DNA of 64,000 nucleotides from an uncultured Lachnospiraceae bacterium (lineage in GTDB: Bacteria; Bacillota; Clostridia; Lachnospirales; Lachnospiraceae). The position numbers and the translations under genes were made by a program. Every line of letters starts with the position of its first letter. Positions within the stretch are counted from its first letter, which is position 1. Shown here one piece after another: positions 7,481 through 14,933 of the stretch. The notes under the pieces are model-generated. The model worked only from the letters and a program-made list of their open reading frames with translations, was not told the origin of the DNA and did not search any database. The DNA lies in contig CAOKQK010000004.1 in NCBI GenBank assembly GCA_948470905.1, forward strand, positions 19,448 to 83,447, given 5' to 3'.

Positions 7481-9316
7481 TCACTGCGCTGCGTTCGTAC
7501 TGTACTGCGAATAATTGTCTTTAATATATTTTCTCCATTCCTGCACCAAATCATAATAGGATTTATCCCAGTCCGCGTTGTAATCATTATCAGAGCACAC
7601 ATAGGCAATGACCGCCTGTTCGCCATATTGCCCAACCAGATAATGGATAAAGGAAGACCCTGACTGATATGAGGCATTGGGATCTATTTTCTCATAGGCA
7701 TATATCATAAGATCATAAAATTCATGGACATCCGTCCGCATGTCTATGGGGCGTCCAAGCTTATCAATATATTCCTGGATCCATATGGTGGTCGAGCTGG
7801 CGTCATTCATCTTGGCGCTTAAAAAATCAAAAGCGTACACATCATATTTTGCATCAAAATAGGTTGCAAACCCTTCCACCTTCCAGGGATTTTTATGATC
7901 CTCAAACCGTCCCTCCATCAAAGAATGGATATACTCATGCACAAGTGATCCCACACTCTCCAAATGGATGATATGTTTGCCCATAGCATAATAAGATACT
8001 TTAGATACCACATTGTCATTTTTGAAAAAAACAATAACATCATCATTATAGCTTTCAAAGCCAAACAGCTCCCTGTATTGCCGCATCTGATCAATGCTGC
8101 ACTCAAAAAACTCCCTGACTTCCCCATAATCTTCATGCAAAAAGTTCTCTGACACCATGGGGTTTACCTCCCATGTGAAGTCCTGCCAATCCCTGTAGAC
8201 ATAAAAGCTTGCATACTTACAGGCCGCCGAATAGTCCGACAGCGCTCCCCCATCCCGATAGAGCACCTCCGTCAGGCTGACATTTACGCCGTTTTCCGCA
8301 TAAAACGCCTCCAACGCCTCATTTGCCCGGGACACTCCCTCCACGGTCCCCGATGCGGACAGCAGCTCCAGAAACTCCTCCTCCGAATGAGAAGACAAAT
8401 AATCCTCCACGAACAGGCAGGCGTTACTCTTTGCCGCTTCCACGTCTTCCGGCGAAACAAATCTTTCATCAAAACACAGTAAATTCAGATCATACGCTTC
8501 CGGTCCGCCCATGGGCAGAAAGCTGCCCGCCTCCCGCAGACCCGGATCAGCTCCCCTGCCATTTGATTCCGCTTCTCTGTCATTTGACCCTGCTTCTCCA
8601 TCGCCCGATCCCGCCTTTCTGCACAGATGATCCGCATACCCATATGCCAGCCCGTAATTTCCCCACTCTGCATACCCTGCCAGCAGCACCCTCGCAAGAT
8701 AATCCACAGAGTCCCAGGACCGAGGCGTAAGGTACAGCCGACTGCCGGAAACAGAAACTCCGTCATAGGATTTCTGCTGCAGCACCACAATCTCAATCTC
8801 CGGCAGTACCCCCTCAATCCGGGAGAGCATTCTGTCCGTAGCCGCAATACAGGCATTCCGCTCCTGCTCGCCGATGGGAAGCTCAAAATAATAGACCGCA
8901 TAGTCCGTCTGTGTCTTTTCCACATCTTTCCGGAGATGGTACCCTTCCGATGTTTCACTGTAGTAAATAATGTCCCTTTCATAAGCACGTTCCGGAAATA
9001 CTGCATTTTCTCCGCTTCCGGATGTCCCCGTATATGATTTTTCTGTCCCTTCCCCGTCTCCCGGCGTCTCCACCCCGGAGGTCGGTTCTTTTGTCCCTGT
9101 CTCGTCTCCTGGTATCGTTACTCTAGGAGCCGGTTCTTCTGTCCTCCCGTCCCCCGGCGCCGCTGTTCCCGAGGCCGGTTCTCCTGTTCCCTCCCCGTCC
9201 CCCGGCGTCTCGTATCCCACCGGTCCCGCAGATTCCTCATGTTCTTTATCGGCGCCGCAGGCAGTCAGGACTGCCAGCATGACGGCAGCGATCCATAAAC
9301 ACATTCTTTTTGTCAT
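7481..9316 (-). CDS. HExxH zinc-peptidase-like lipoprotein, copy 2
   Basis: 611 residues, the tandem paralogue of 5541-7325. Lipobox L-T-A-C is in the signal peptide. The Pro/Glu/Thr/Gly spacer is about 17 residues longer, and H-E-Y-I-H lies near residue 458 with 'VEGFATYF' downstream. Differences are concentrated in the spacer and in scattered substitutions near the active site ('GTKYDVYSPDF' versus 'DAKYDVYAFDF'), so both copies keep the zinc motif and probably both work. It lies 23 bp after the M55 gene in the same operon. The function is inferred as extracytoplasmic proteolysis linked to the modified peptide. Confidence 0.8.
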   Translation of the reverse strand: MTKRMCLWIAAVMLAVLTACGADKEHEESAGPVGYETPGDGEGTGEPASGTAAPGDGRTEEPAPRVTIPGDETGTKEPTSGVETPGDGEGTEKSYTGTSGSGENAVFPERAYERDIIYYSETSEGYHLRKDVEKTQTDYAVYYFELPIGEQERNACIAATDRMLSRIEGVLPEIEIVVLQQKSYDGVSVSGSRLYLTPRSWDSVDYLARVLLAGYAEWGNYGLAYGYADHLCRKAGSGDGEAGSNDREAESNGRGADPGLREAGSFLPMGGPEAYDLNLLCFDERFVSPEDVEAAKSNACLFVEDYLSSHSEEEFLELLSASGTVEGVSRANEALEAFYAENGVNVSLTEVLYRDGGALSDYSAACKYASFYVYRDWQDFTWEVNPMVSENFLHEDYGEVREFFECSIDQMRQYRELFGFESYNDDVIVFFKNDNVVSKVSYYAMGKHIIHLESVGSLVHEYIHSLMEGRFEDHKNPWKVEGFATYFDAKYDVYAFDFLSAKMNDASSTTIWIQEYIDKLGRPIDMRTDVHEFYDLMIYAYEKIDPNASYQSGSSFIHYLVGQYGEQAVIAYVCSDNDYNADWDKSYYDLVQEWRKYIKDNYSQYSTNAAQ

Positions 9317-9339
9317 TAACCTTCCCCTCACCTTTCTTT

Positions 9340-10251
9340 CTATTCTGACTCTGACAGCCAGTACAAATAGCTTATCTCCTCATCAGACAGCGCTCTCCAA
9401 TCTCTTTGATGTAATAATTCATTTCCCCTGGGGTCTTTTTCCACACAGGCGCCGCTTTGCCTTACCTTCTTGACCAAATGGCTCATCCGCAGCCTTTGAT
9501 ATTCCTCTGCGATATTCAGGAACCCGCAAAAAGGAAAAAGCGATGAGACAAATTCTTCCGTATCGGAAAAGACCACCCTATCATTCTCCATTGAAAATAA
9601 TTCACGCGGCATCCATTTGTAATAGCTCTCCCCAATCAATTTCACTTTGATCGGGGAATCGTCATAATTGATTCTTTCCTTTCCCGGCAGGTCCAGCGCC
9701 TTTCTGATATATGGTCTCATCTGCTCCGGCAGCTCCTGTGGGTCAAGATCCTCCTCTCCGGCTTTTTTTGTCGCATAAAATTCACAGTCATAACCGTCCA
9801 GCTCTTTCTTAACCGCGTCATCGCCGCTGACAAAAATGACCGGTACGCCATGTCCCGCAAGCCAGTTTATCATCAGCCCCACTTCCCCGATGCTCTTTTC
9901 TCCCAGGAAAAGCTCAGCGATATCCGGCCTGATCGTATGCGGACAAAATCCCGGCTCCCCATTCTTTGGATGAAAACCGATCAGCATGGCAGCGTCATAT
10001 TTTTCCATGTCTTGGATTGACCAGATATGTTCATAACATCTATAGCCTCTATCTGAAAAACAATCCACAATATTCTTCCCGTCATTATGGCAATCCGCCA
10101 CTGCTATGCATGCGTTTCCGCATTCCTCAATTAATCGGATGACGCGCTCTGTTTCTTGTGCCATTTTTTCCCTGCAGACGTCATACTGCTTCATATCTGT
10201 AATTCCCGCGCACCCTTCCATATCAACGAGGATTAAAATATTATTATGCAT
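9340..10251 (-). CDS. M55 (DppA-like) D-aminopeptidase family protein
   Basis: 303 residues. The M55 fingerprint is complete: D10-x-E12 in 'LVDMEGCAGI', H55 in 'VADCHNDGKN', H94 in 'GFHPKNG', H105 in 'CPHTI', E123 in 'IGEVGLMINW' and 'PVIFVSGDDAV'. These match the metal ligands of the DppA D-aminopeptidase family, which releases N-terminal D-amino acids from peptides. There is no signal peptide, so it is cytoplasmic. It overlaps the upstream radical SAM gene by 8 bp, indicating translational coupling. A D-peptide-specific hydrolase beside radical SAM enzymes suggests that the product or a by-product contains D-residues; this is inference. The nearest alternative is a general dipeptide-utilisation enzyme recruited to the operon. 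Confidence 0.9.
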   Translation of the reverse strand: MHNNILILVDMEGCAGITDMKQYDVCREKMAQETERVIRLIEECGNACIAVADCHNDGKNIVDCFSDRGYRCYEHIWSIQDMEKYDAAMLIGFHPKNGEPGFCPHTIRPDIAELFLGEKSIGEVGLMINWLAGHGVPVIFVSGDDAVKKELDGYDCEFYATKKAGEEDLDPQELPEQMRPYIRKALDLPGKERINYDDSPIKVKLIGESYYKWMPRELFSMENDRVVFSDTEEFVSSLFPFCGFLNIAEEYQRLRMSHLVKKVRQSGACVEKDPRGNELLHQRDWRALSDEEISYLYWLSESE

Positions 10252-11542
10252 TCTTTCCGCCCTTCTGTTTCATCCTGTAAATGTCCGGTATCCTGTTTTG
10301 GATCTCATTGTAAAAATTAATACAATTGGGGGAATAAACATCCCTGTCATCCGGAAGGCCGTTCGGACATCCGCCGCCGCAGAACAATGCATTTTTACAT
10401 GTCCGGCACTCCTTAATCTTTGTGATATCTCTGGTCAGAAAGCTTTTTTCTTTCAGCCGATATTCCGGAAAATAGGTTCCGACTGCCTTTGTTTTCTGCC
10501 CAACGGCCAAAATACAATTGTAAATATCGCCATAGGGATCATAAAACCGCATAATGCCTTCCGGGTCACACGCTCTGATAATGGGACGAAGCGGCGTTCC
10601 TTTATACAGGAAATCAGACAGCGGCAGCATTTTCTTCAATATCCGATTTGCTCCTGATGTTCCCTTCATATCCTGTTCCATCAATTTCTCATACAGTACG
10701 TTCCCCTCGTCTTTCCCGCATTGAAACAATGGCTGTATTTCAAACTCCACCTTTTTGCCCCACTCTGTGGATTCAATCATGTTCTTTTCTCTTAAAAGGT
10801 CTTCAAAATTCCCCGAAGACAGGTTCATGCGTATAGTGACAGGGATTTCGGCAGACAGACACTTTTGGATTCCTGACAGGATTTTGCCATATGTTGGCTG
10901 CCCCTTTACCTGAAAACGTGTTTCGTTATGATTCTTTTCCGTACCATCCAGCGTAATCTGAATATTGGAAAACCGAACCGACCGTAACAGATCCATATAT
11001 TCATCCAGATAAAATCCATTTGTAATCGCATAATACTCCGCTTTGGGCGCTTTGTGAAAGATATATTCTACCAGCCCTCTGTTTTCCGGCAAGAATGGTT
11101 CTCCTCCAAAAAAGCCGATATACTTTAGCCCGGGGGTGATCTCAAACACTTTGTCTATCATCTCCATAGTCATTGTTTTTTCACTTTTGACTGTATTCTC
11201 ATAACAATACGGGCAGTGAAAATTACAGCGATAGGTAAGGACAAACCATGCCAGATCCGGCTTTTTCTGCTGACTGCTTTCTTTCAGCTGATCAATAATC
11301 TGATTTTTTATCTTGTCTTCTTCCTCTCTTGAAAGAAGATACTGCCTTTTTTCCAGGAGTTCGTACAGCCTTTTTTCTTCTTCTCCCACCGGGAGGATCT
11401 CATCCTCCTGCATCCATTTTTCAATAATTGCCCGTTCCTTCCTGTGAACCACGTCCAAAAGCCCATTGATACCATTGGCCAGCAAAATATCTCCCTGATC
11501 ATTTTTCAGATCAATCACGACAAGATTATGAATGAATTTCAT
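10244..11542 (-). CDS. Radical SAM/SPASM peptide maturase B
   Basis: 432 residues. The N-terminal ~95 residues are non-catalytic and could be a peptide-recognition region. The radical SAM motif C-x3-C-x2-C lies at C106/C110/C113 ('CNFHCPYC'), followed by 'GFFGGEPFL' for SAM binding. The C-terminal SPASM region has 'CRTCKNALFCGGGCPNG' and a later Cys, consistent with auxiliary [4Fe-4S] clusters. Family members cleave SAM to a 5'-deoxyadenosyl radical and form thioether or C-C bonds, or epimerise residues, in ribosomal peptides. It lies 16 bp after the sister enzyme and overlaps the M55 gene. Confidence 0.93.
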   Translation of the reverse strand: MKFIHNLVVIDLKNDQGDILLANGINGLLDVVHRKERAIIEKWMQEDEILPVGEEEKRLYELLEKRQYLLSREEEDKIKNQIIDQLKESSQQKKPDLAWFVLTYRCNFHCPYCYENTVKSEKTMTMEMIDKVFEITPGLKYIGFFGGEPFLPENRGLVEYIFHKAPKAEYYAITNGFYLDEYMDLLRSVRFSNIQITLDGTEKNHNETRFQVKGQPTYGKILSGIQKCLSAEIPVTIRMNLSSGNFEDLLREKNMIESTEWGKKVEFEIQPLFQCGKDEGNVLYEKLMEQDMKGTSGANRILKKMLPLSDFLYKGTPLRPIIRACDPEGIMRFYDPYGDIYNCILAVGQKTKAVGTYFPEYRLKEKSFLTRDITKIKECRTCKNALFCGGGCPNGLPDDRDVYSPNCINFYNEIQNRIPDIYRMKQKGGKNA

Positions 11543-11558
11543 GATTTTAACGCCTCCC

Positions 11559-12905
11559 CTAAATAAGCTTCTCTAAATTCTCCCAGACAAACGGATCTCC
11601 CAAAGGACCGCATGCCGGCCGATAAACCTCACCGTCACCGCTTGTCAGCGGGAGCACGCAGCCTCCTCCGCATAAGTATCGCAGCTTACATTGCCTGCAT
11701 TGTTCTATCTTAAATATCGTTCTGTTGCCCAGCTTTTCTACCTTATCCCGATCAAAAAACCTTTCTTTGTAGTTCCCTATTTTACCGCTTTTACCGTCCA
11801 GGCACAGACACCAGTAAATATCTCCGTTTGGCTCAAAGATCATGGGAACCGTTCTTGTAAGGTCGCACCTTTTGTATTTGATGTTGCGCCTTTCATTCAG
11901 GGGTCTATGCAAAAAGCCTGCAAGCCCACTGAGCTCTGTCAGAAGTTCCAAACGGCTGTTGATCGTGCCTAAAATAGATTTATATGTTTTTATATCTTCT
12001 GCCACCTCATCCCAACTGTAAAAGTGCTCATCTACGCCACCGCTGGTATAAAAATCCTTCGCCAAAACAAATCTCACTCTTGTATCCGACTGATCCAGAA
12101 TACCGCTTTCCTGCAGCAGTTCTATGTATTCCGTTAAATGGCTGCGCAGTTCTTTTGTCCACATGGTTATAAGCGTGACTGTCTTATTCATCTGCTGCAG
12201 ATATTTGACCCCTCCTGTAATTTTATCAAAGGAATTATCGTAATGATTGATCTGTCTGATCACTGCATCCGGCCCGTCAAGAGATATCTGGAACTCATCA
12301 AAAGCGCTAAAATCAATTCTGTCTTTATACGCCAAAATATTAACGCCATTTGTATAGAGGACTTTCTTTTTTGCTGCAACATTTCCGCAGATATAAGGGA
12401 TCGTATCCATGTTAGACGGAAGAAGCGACTCCCCTCCGCTGACCACAAGCTCTTCGAGCTCCGTATCCTCAAAATATGGCAGCTGAAGGTATTCTTTGAT
12501 GGATACTACATCATCTTTACTCATGCTCCTTACATACTCCGGTTTATGTTTATATTTTCTTTGATAACAATAATCACAATCAAAATTACAGCTATGAGTC
12601 AGATTAAACGTGATGGATCTGACCGGAAATTTTGACAGATGAAGCTCCGACTCCCGCTCTGACTGCCGATCCAATTCCTCCACTATCTCGGTTGGCAATA
12701 TCTGTTTCTTTTCGTGGAAATGCTCCAGATAAATTTCTTCTTCACAGGAAAGAGGACTTCTTTTTTCAAGCTTGCTTTCTATCAATATCAGCCTGTCCAA
12801 TTCTTCTCTTGTAATCGTTTCACGCCGAAAACTGATCAAATTCATGAGCAGAAATGCTTCCTCGTTCAATTTGTATATCAGATTGTCAAAAACAAACCTT
12901 TTCAT
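11559..12905 (-). CDS. Radical SAM/SPASM peptide maturase A
   Basis: 448 residues, first gene of the operon. The radical SAM cysteines are C106/C110/C113 ('CNFDCDYC'), at exactly the same positions as in the sister protein. 'VVSGGESLL' supplies the Gly-Glu SAM contact. The SPASM cysteines are in 'CRQCKLRYLCGGGC' and a terminal 'ACGPLGDPF'. The two enzymes are homologous but clearly divergent, so they probably act on different residues or in sequence. The start at 12905 has AGGAG 12 bases upstream. The promoter at 13133-13161 drives it. Confidence 0.93.
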   Translation of the reverse strand: MKRFVFDNLIYKLNEEAFLLMNLISFRRETITREELDRLILIESKLEKRSPLSCEEEIYLEHFHEKKQILPTEIVEELDRQSERESELHLSKFPVRSITFNLTHSCNFDCDYCYQRKYKHKPEYVRSMSKDDVVSIKEYLQLPYFEDTELEELVVSGGESLLPSNMDTIPYICGNVAAKKKVLYTNGVNILAYKDRIDFSAFDEFQISLDGPDAVIRQINHYDNSFDKITGGVKYLQQMNKTVTLITMWTKELRSHLTEYIELLQESGILDQSDTRVRFVLAKDFYTSGGVDEHFYSWDEVAEDIKTYKSILGTINSRLELLTELSGLAGFLHRPLNERRNIKYKRCDLTRTVPMIFEPNGDIYWCLCLDGKSGKIGNYKERFFDRDKVEKLGNRTIFKIEQCRQCKLRYLCGGGCVLPLTSGDGEVYRPACGPLGDPFVWENLEKLI

Positions 12906-13132
12906 AATGAATGTATTCTCCTAATCCTGTTATTTCTACATACGCTTTCACATGGTAAAGTGTCGATGTTCGTTAATGTACGATTCCTTCTCTCCTGTTC
13001 TTTACTGCGCCATACATTGCCATAAACCATGATAAACTTACATGCAAAACGCAGATTCAAAAAGTGAAGTTCTAATGGTTGCAGAAATCACACAAAAACA
13101 GCCAATCCAATCATCGACTAATCTCTTATAAT

Positions 13133-13161
13133 ACTATAACATATTATATTTTGTATTACAA
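13133..13161 (-). promoter_or_regulatory. Promoter of the radical SAM operon
   Basis: On the minus strand: -35 TTGTAA, 17-bp spacer, -10 TATAGT. The -35 is part of a TTGTA-A-TACAA dyad, mirroring the palindrome at the peptide gene promoter (5228-5241). The leader to the first radical SAM start codon is about 220 nt. Confidence 0.65.
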
Positions 13162-13395
13162 CCTGTAAATGAACAAATTTGAATTTCACCAAAGCTGTCT
13201 CCAATCCCTTAAAAAGTTAAGACACCACGCCTTTGGGGGTATATGCTGTTTTTGCTCAAAAAGCATTCACCTGCAAAGGAGGATGTCTTACAGAAAAATA
13301 CATACCATACAAAGTTACTTTGCAACTGCTAAAAGGGAACAGGCAAAGGGCAGTTAAAAAATTTTTAGTAGAGTTACCAACGGGTTTGTGGTAAA

Positions 13396-13450
13396 ATGTT
13401 GACACAGAAGGACATTGTGTCAACTTCTGAATTCCATGTGCGCTGAAGCG
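13396..13450 (+). repeat. Family C promoter-proximal element, copy 1
   Basis: Begins at a TAAAAT -10-like hexamer and continues as GTTGACACA-N9-TGTGTCAAC (perfect 9-bp stem), then 'TTCTGAATTCCATGTGCGCTGAAGCG'-type sequence, here 'CATGTGCGCTGAAGCG'. The same order of blocks is seen on the minus strand at 45930-45992. It lies about 80 bp before the HAD gene start. Confidence 0.6.
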
Positions 13451-13532
13451 CACGTAATTTATGGTAAAATGAAACAGCTAAACAAATTCCCTTTGCCGTT
13501 TGGATTTTCAGTCAGATAAGGAGCGCATTGCC

Positions 13533-14327
13533 ATGAACCGCATAAACATCAAAATGATAGTAACCGATTTAGACGGAACCTTATTAAAAAATGACAAAAG
13601 CATATCCCCCCGTACGGAAACCGTTATCAATCAATTGCGCCACAGGAACATCCTTTTTGTTGTGGCAACCGCCCGCCCCATCCGGGCGGTAAAAACATTC
13701 CTGCCATGGGTAACTTACGATGCCGCCATTTTTCATAATGGCGCTATCGTTATGGATCATGGGACTTTATTAAAAAACCTGGGAATTAAAAATCCCGGAA
13801 AGATCGTCCATTCTATCTTGGACGATAACCCGAATTATAAAATTGCTGTAGAATCTAACGACGTAATGTACAGTAATTTTGATGCGGGGGAAGTTTGGCC
13901 TGGAACTGACTACATCAGAACCGTTGATTTTAAGGAACTGAAGCATTCCCATGCAGAAAAAATTATTGTGAATGCCCATTCTACAGAAGACATGGATATT
14001 TTAAGGAAATATCTCACAGATGACTTGTATCTGCTGCCATCGGAAAACCACATTATTACCATTCACAACACACAATCAACCAAAATGAATGGCATTAAGA
14101 CTTTGGCTGGACGTTATGATATTTCCCCTAGTGAGATTGTGGCTTTCGGAGACGATTACAACGACATTGACATGCTGAGATCATGCGGCATTGGGGTAGC
14201 TGTAGGAAATGCGCTGTCTGAGGTAAAAAAAGCGGCAAAAGAAATAACCGAAAGCAATGAGCAGGACGGTGTGGCCAAATGGCTGGAACGGTTTTGGGAA
14301 ATGGAAAACAAGGGGGAAATTTGGTAA
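13533..14327 (+). CDS. HAD-superfamily Cof-type sugar phosphatase
   Basis: 264 residues. HAD motif I 'MIVTDLDGTLL' has D12 as nucleophile and D14 as acid/base. Motif III is the Lys in 'STKMNGIKTLA' and motif IV is 'VAFGDDYNDIDML'. A cap domain lies between motifs I and III, the type IIB (Cof) arrangement. Such enzymes dephosphorylate sugar phosphates or nucleotides in the cytoplasm; the substrate cannot be read from the sequence. The ATG at 13533 has AAGGAG 10 bases upstream and replaces an earlier in-frame start without a ribosome site. The next gene starts 2 bp after the stop. Confidence 0.9.
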   Translation: MNRINIKMIVTDLDGTLLKNDKSISPRTETVINQLRHRNILFVVATARPIRAVKTFLPWVTYDAAIFHNGAIVMDHGTLLKNLGIKNPGKIVHSILDDNPNYKIAVESNDVMYSNFDAGEVWPGTDYIRTVDFKELKHSHAEKIIVNAHSTEDMDILRKYLTDDLYLLPSENHIITIHNTQSTKMNGIKTLAGRYDISPSEIVAFGDDYNDIDMLRSCGIGVAVGNALSEVKKAAKEITESNEQDGVAKWLERFWEMENKGEIW

Positions 14328-14329
14328 TA

Positions 14330-14893
14330 ATGGGGGATGATATTTTAGGGTATTTACGTAATGAAATTTATTCCAGGTGTAAAAAACCTGCTAATAAATT
14401 TGGAATGGGGTGCTGGTACCATATAGAGGCAGTGGTCAAAAATGGGGAATTGTTGGCACAAAAATATGGTGCGGATACAGAAATTGTAATGATTGCGGCA
14501 TGGCTGCATGATATCGCATCCGTTACTGATTATGCTTTATATGAAAATCATCATATTTATGGTGCAGAGATGGCATATGACTTATTAACACAATTATCTT
14601 ATGATAAATCTAAAATACCCTTGATACAGGCGTGCATAAAGAACCACAGAGGAAGCATATGTTTGGACAGAAACAGTGTGGAGGAATTATGTGTTGCCGA
14701 TGCCGATGCAATTTCACATTTTGACAGCGTTCCCAGCCTGCTGTATTTAGTATATGCGGAACGGAAAATGACTTATGAAGACGGTAAAAGGTATGTGAAA
14801 GAAAAATTAGAGAGAAGCTTCCGTAAATTATCTGCCCAAAGTAAAGAATATTATAAAAGCAAATACCGGCAGGTTATGGAAATATTGGGTTAA
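14330..14893 (+). CDS. HD-domain metal-dependent phosphohydrolase
   Basis: 187 residues. The HD signature is H31 ('WYHIEAV'), then H60-D61 ('WLHDIA'), with a later Asp in 'VADADAISHF'. Small stand-alone HD proteins hydrolyse nucleotides or phosphomonoesters with a divalent metal. It is translationally coupled to the HAD phosphatase (2-bp gap), so the pair may act on related phosphorylated substrates. The ATG at 14330 is favoured because an upstream start would overlap the HAD gene by about 50 bp. Confidence 0.82.
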   Translation: MGDDILGYLRNEIYSRCKKPANKFGMGCWYHIEAVVKNGELLAQKYGADTEIVMIAAWLHDIASVTDYALYENHHIYGAEMAYDLLTQLSYDKSKIPLIQACIKNHRGSICLDRNSVEELCVADADAISHFDSVPSLLYLVYAERKMTYEDGKRYVKEKLERSFRKLSAQSKEYYKSKYRQVMEILG

Positions 14894-14933
14894 AGGCCGG
14901 CACAGCGGGAAAATAACAGAAAGGATTCAGAAC

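Larger units (their letters stand above)
12906..13532. other. Divergent intergenic region, radical SAM operon / HAD gene
   Basis: 627 bp with no credible gene. It contains the radical SAM operon promoter (13133-13161) and a family C element (13396-13450) upstream of the HAD gene. A 21-codon frame at 13280-13345 starts immediately after an AGGAGG-like stretch and shows no recognisable protein. Confidence 0.6.

Noticed and set aside
13280-13345. 21-codon frame after an AGGAGG-like sequence upstream of the HAD gene, as a possible RiPP precursor
   Set aside because: The ATG touches the ribosome site, the peptide is basic and without Cys, and it lies outside the operon. The 68-residue gene at 5287 is a much better candidate.
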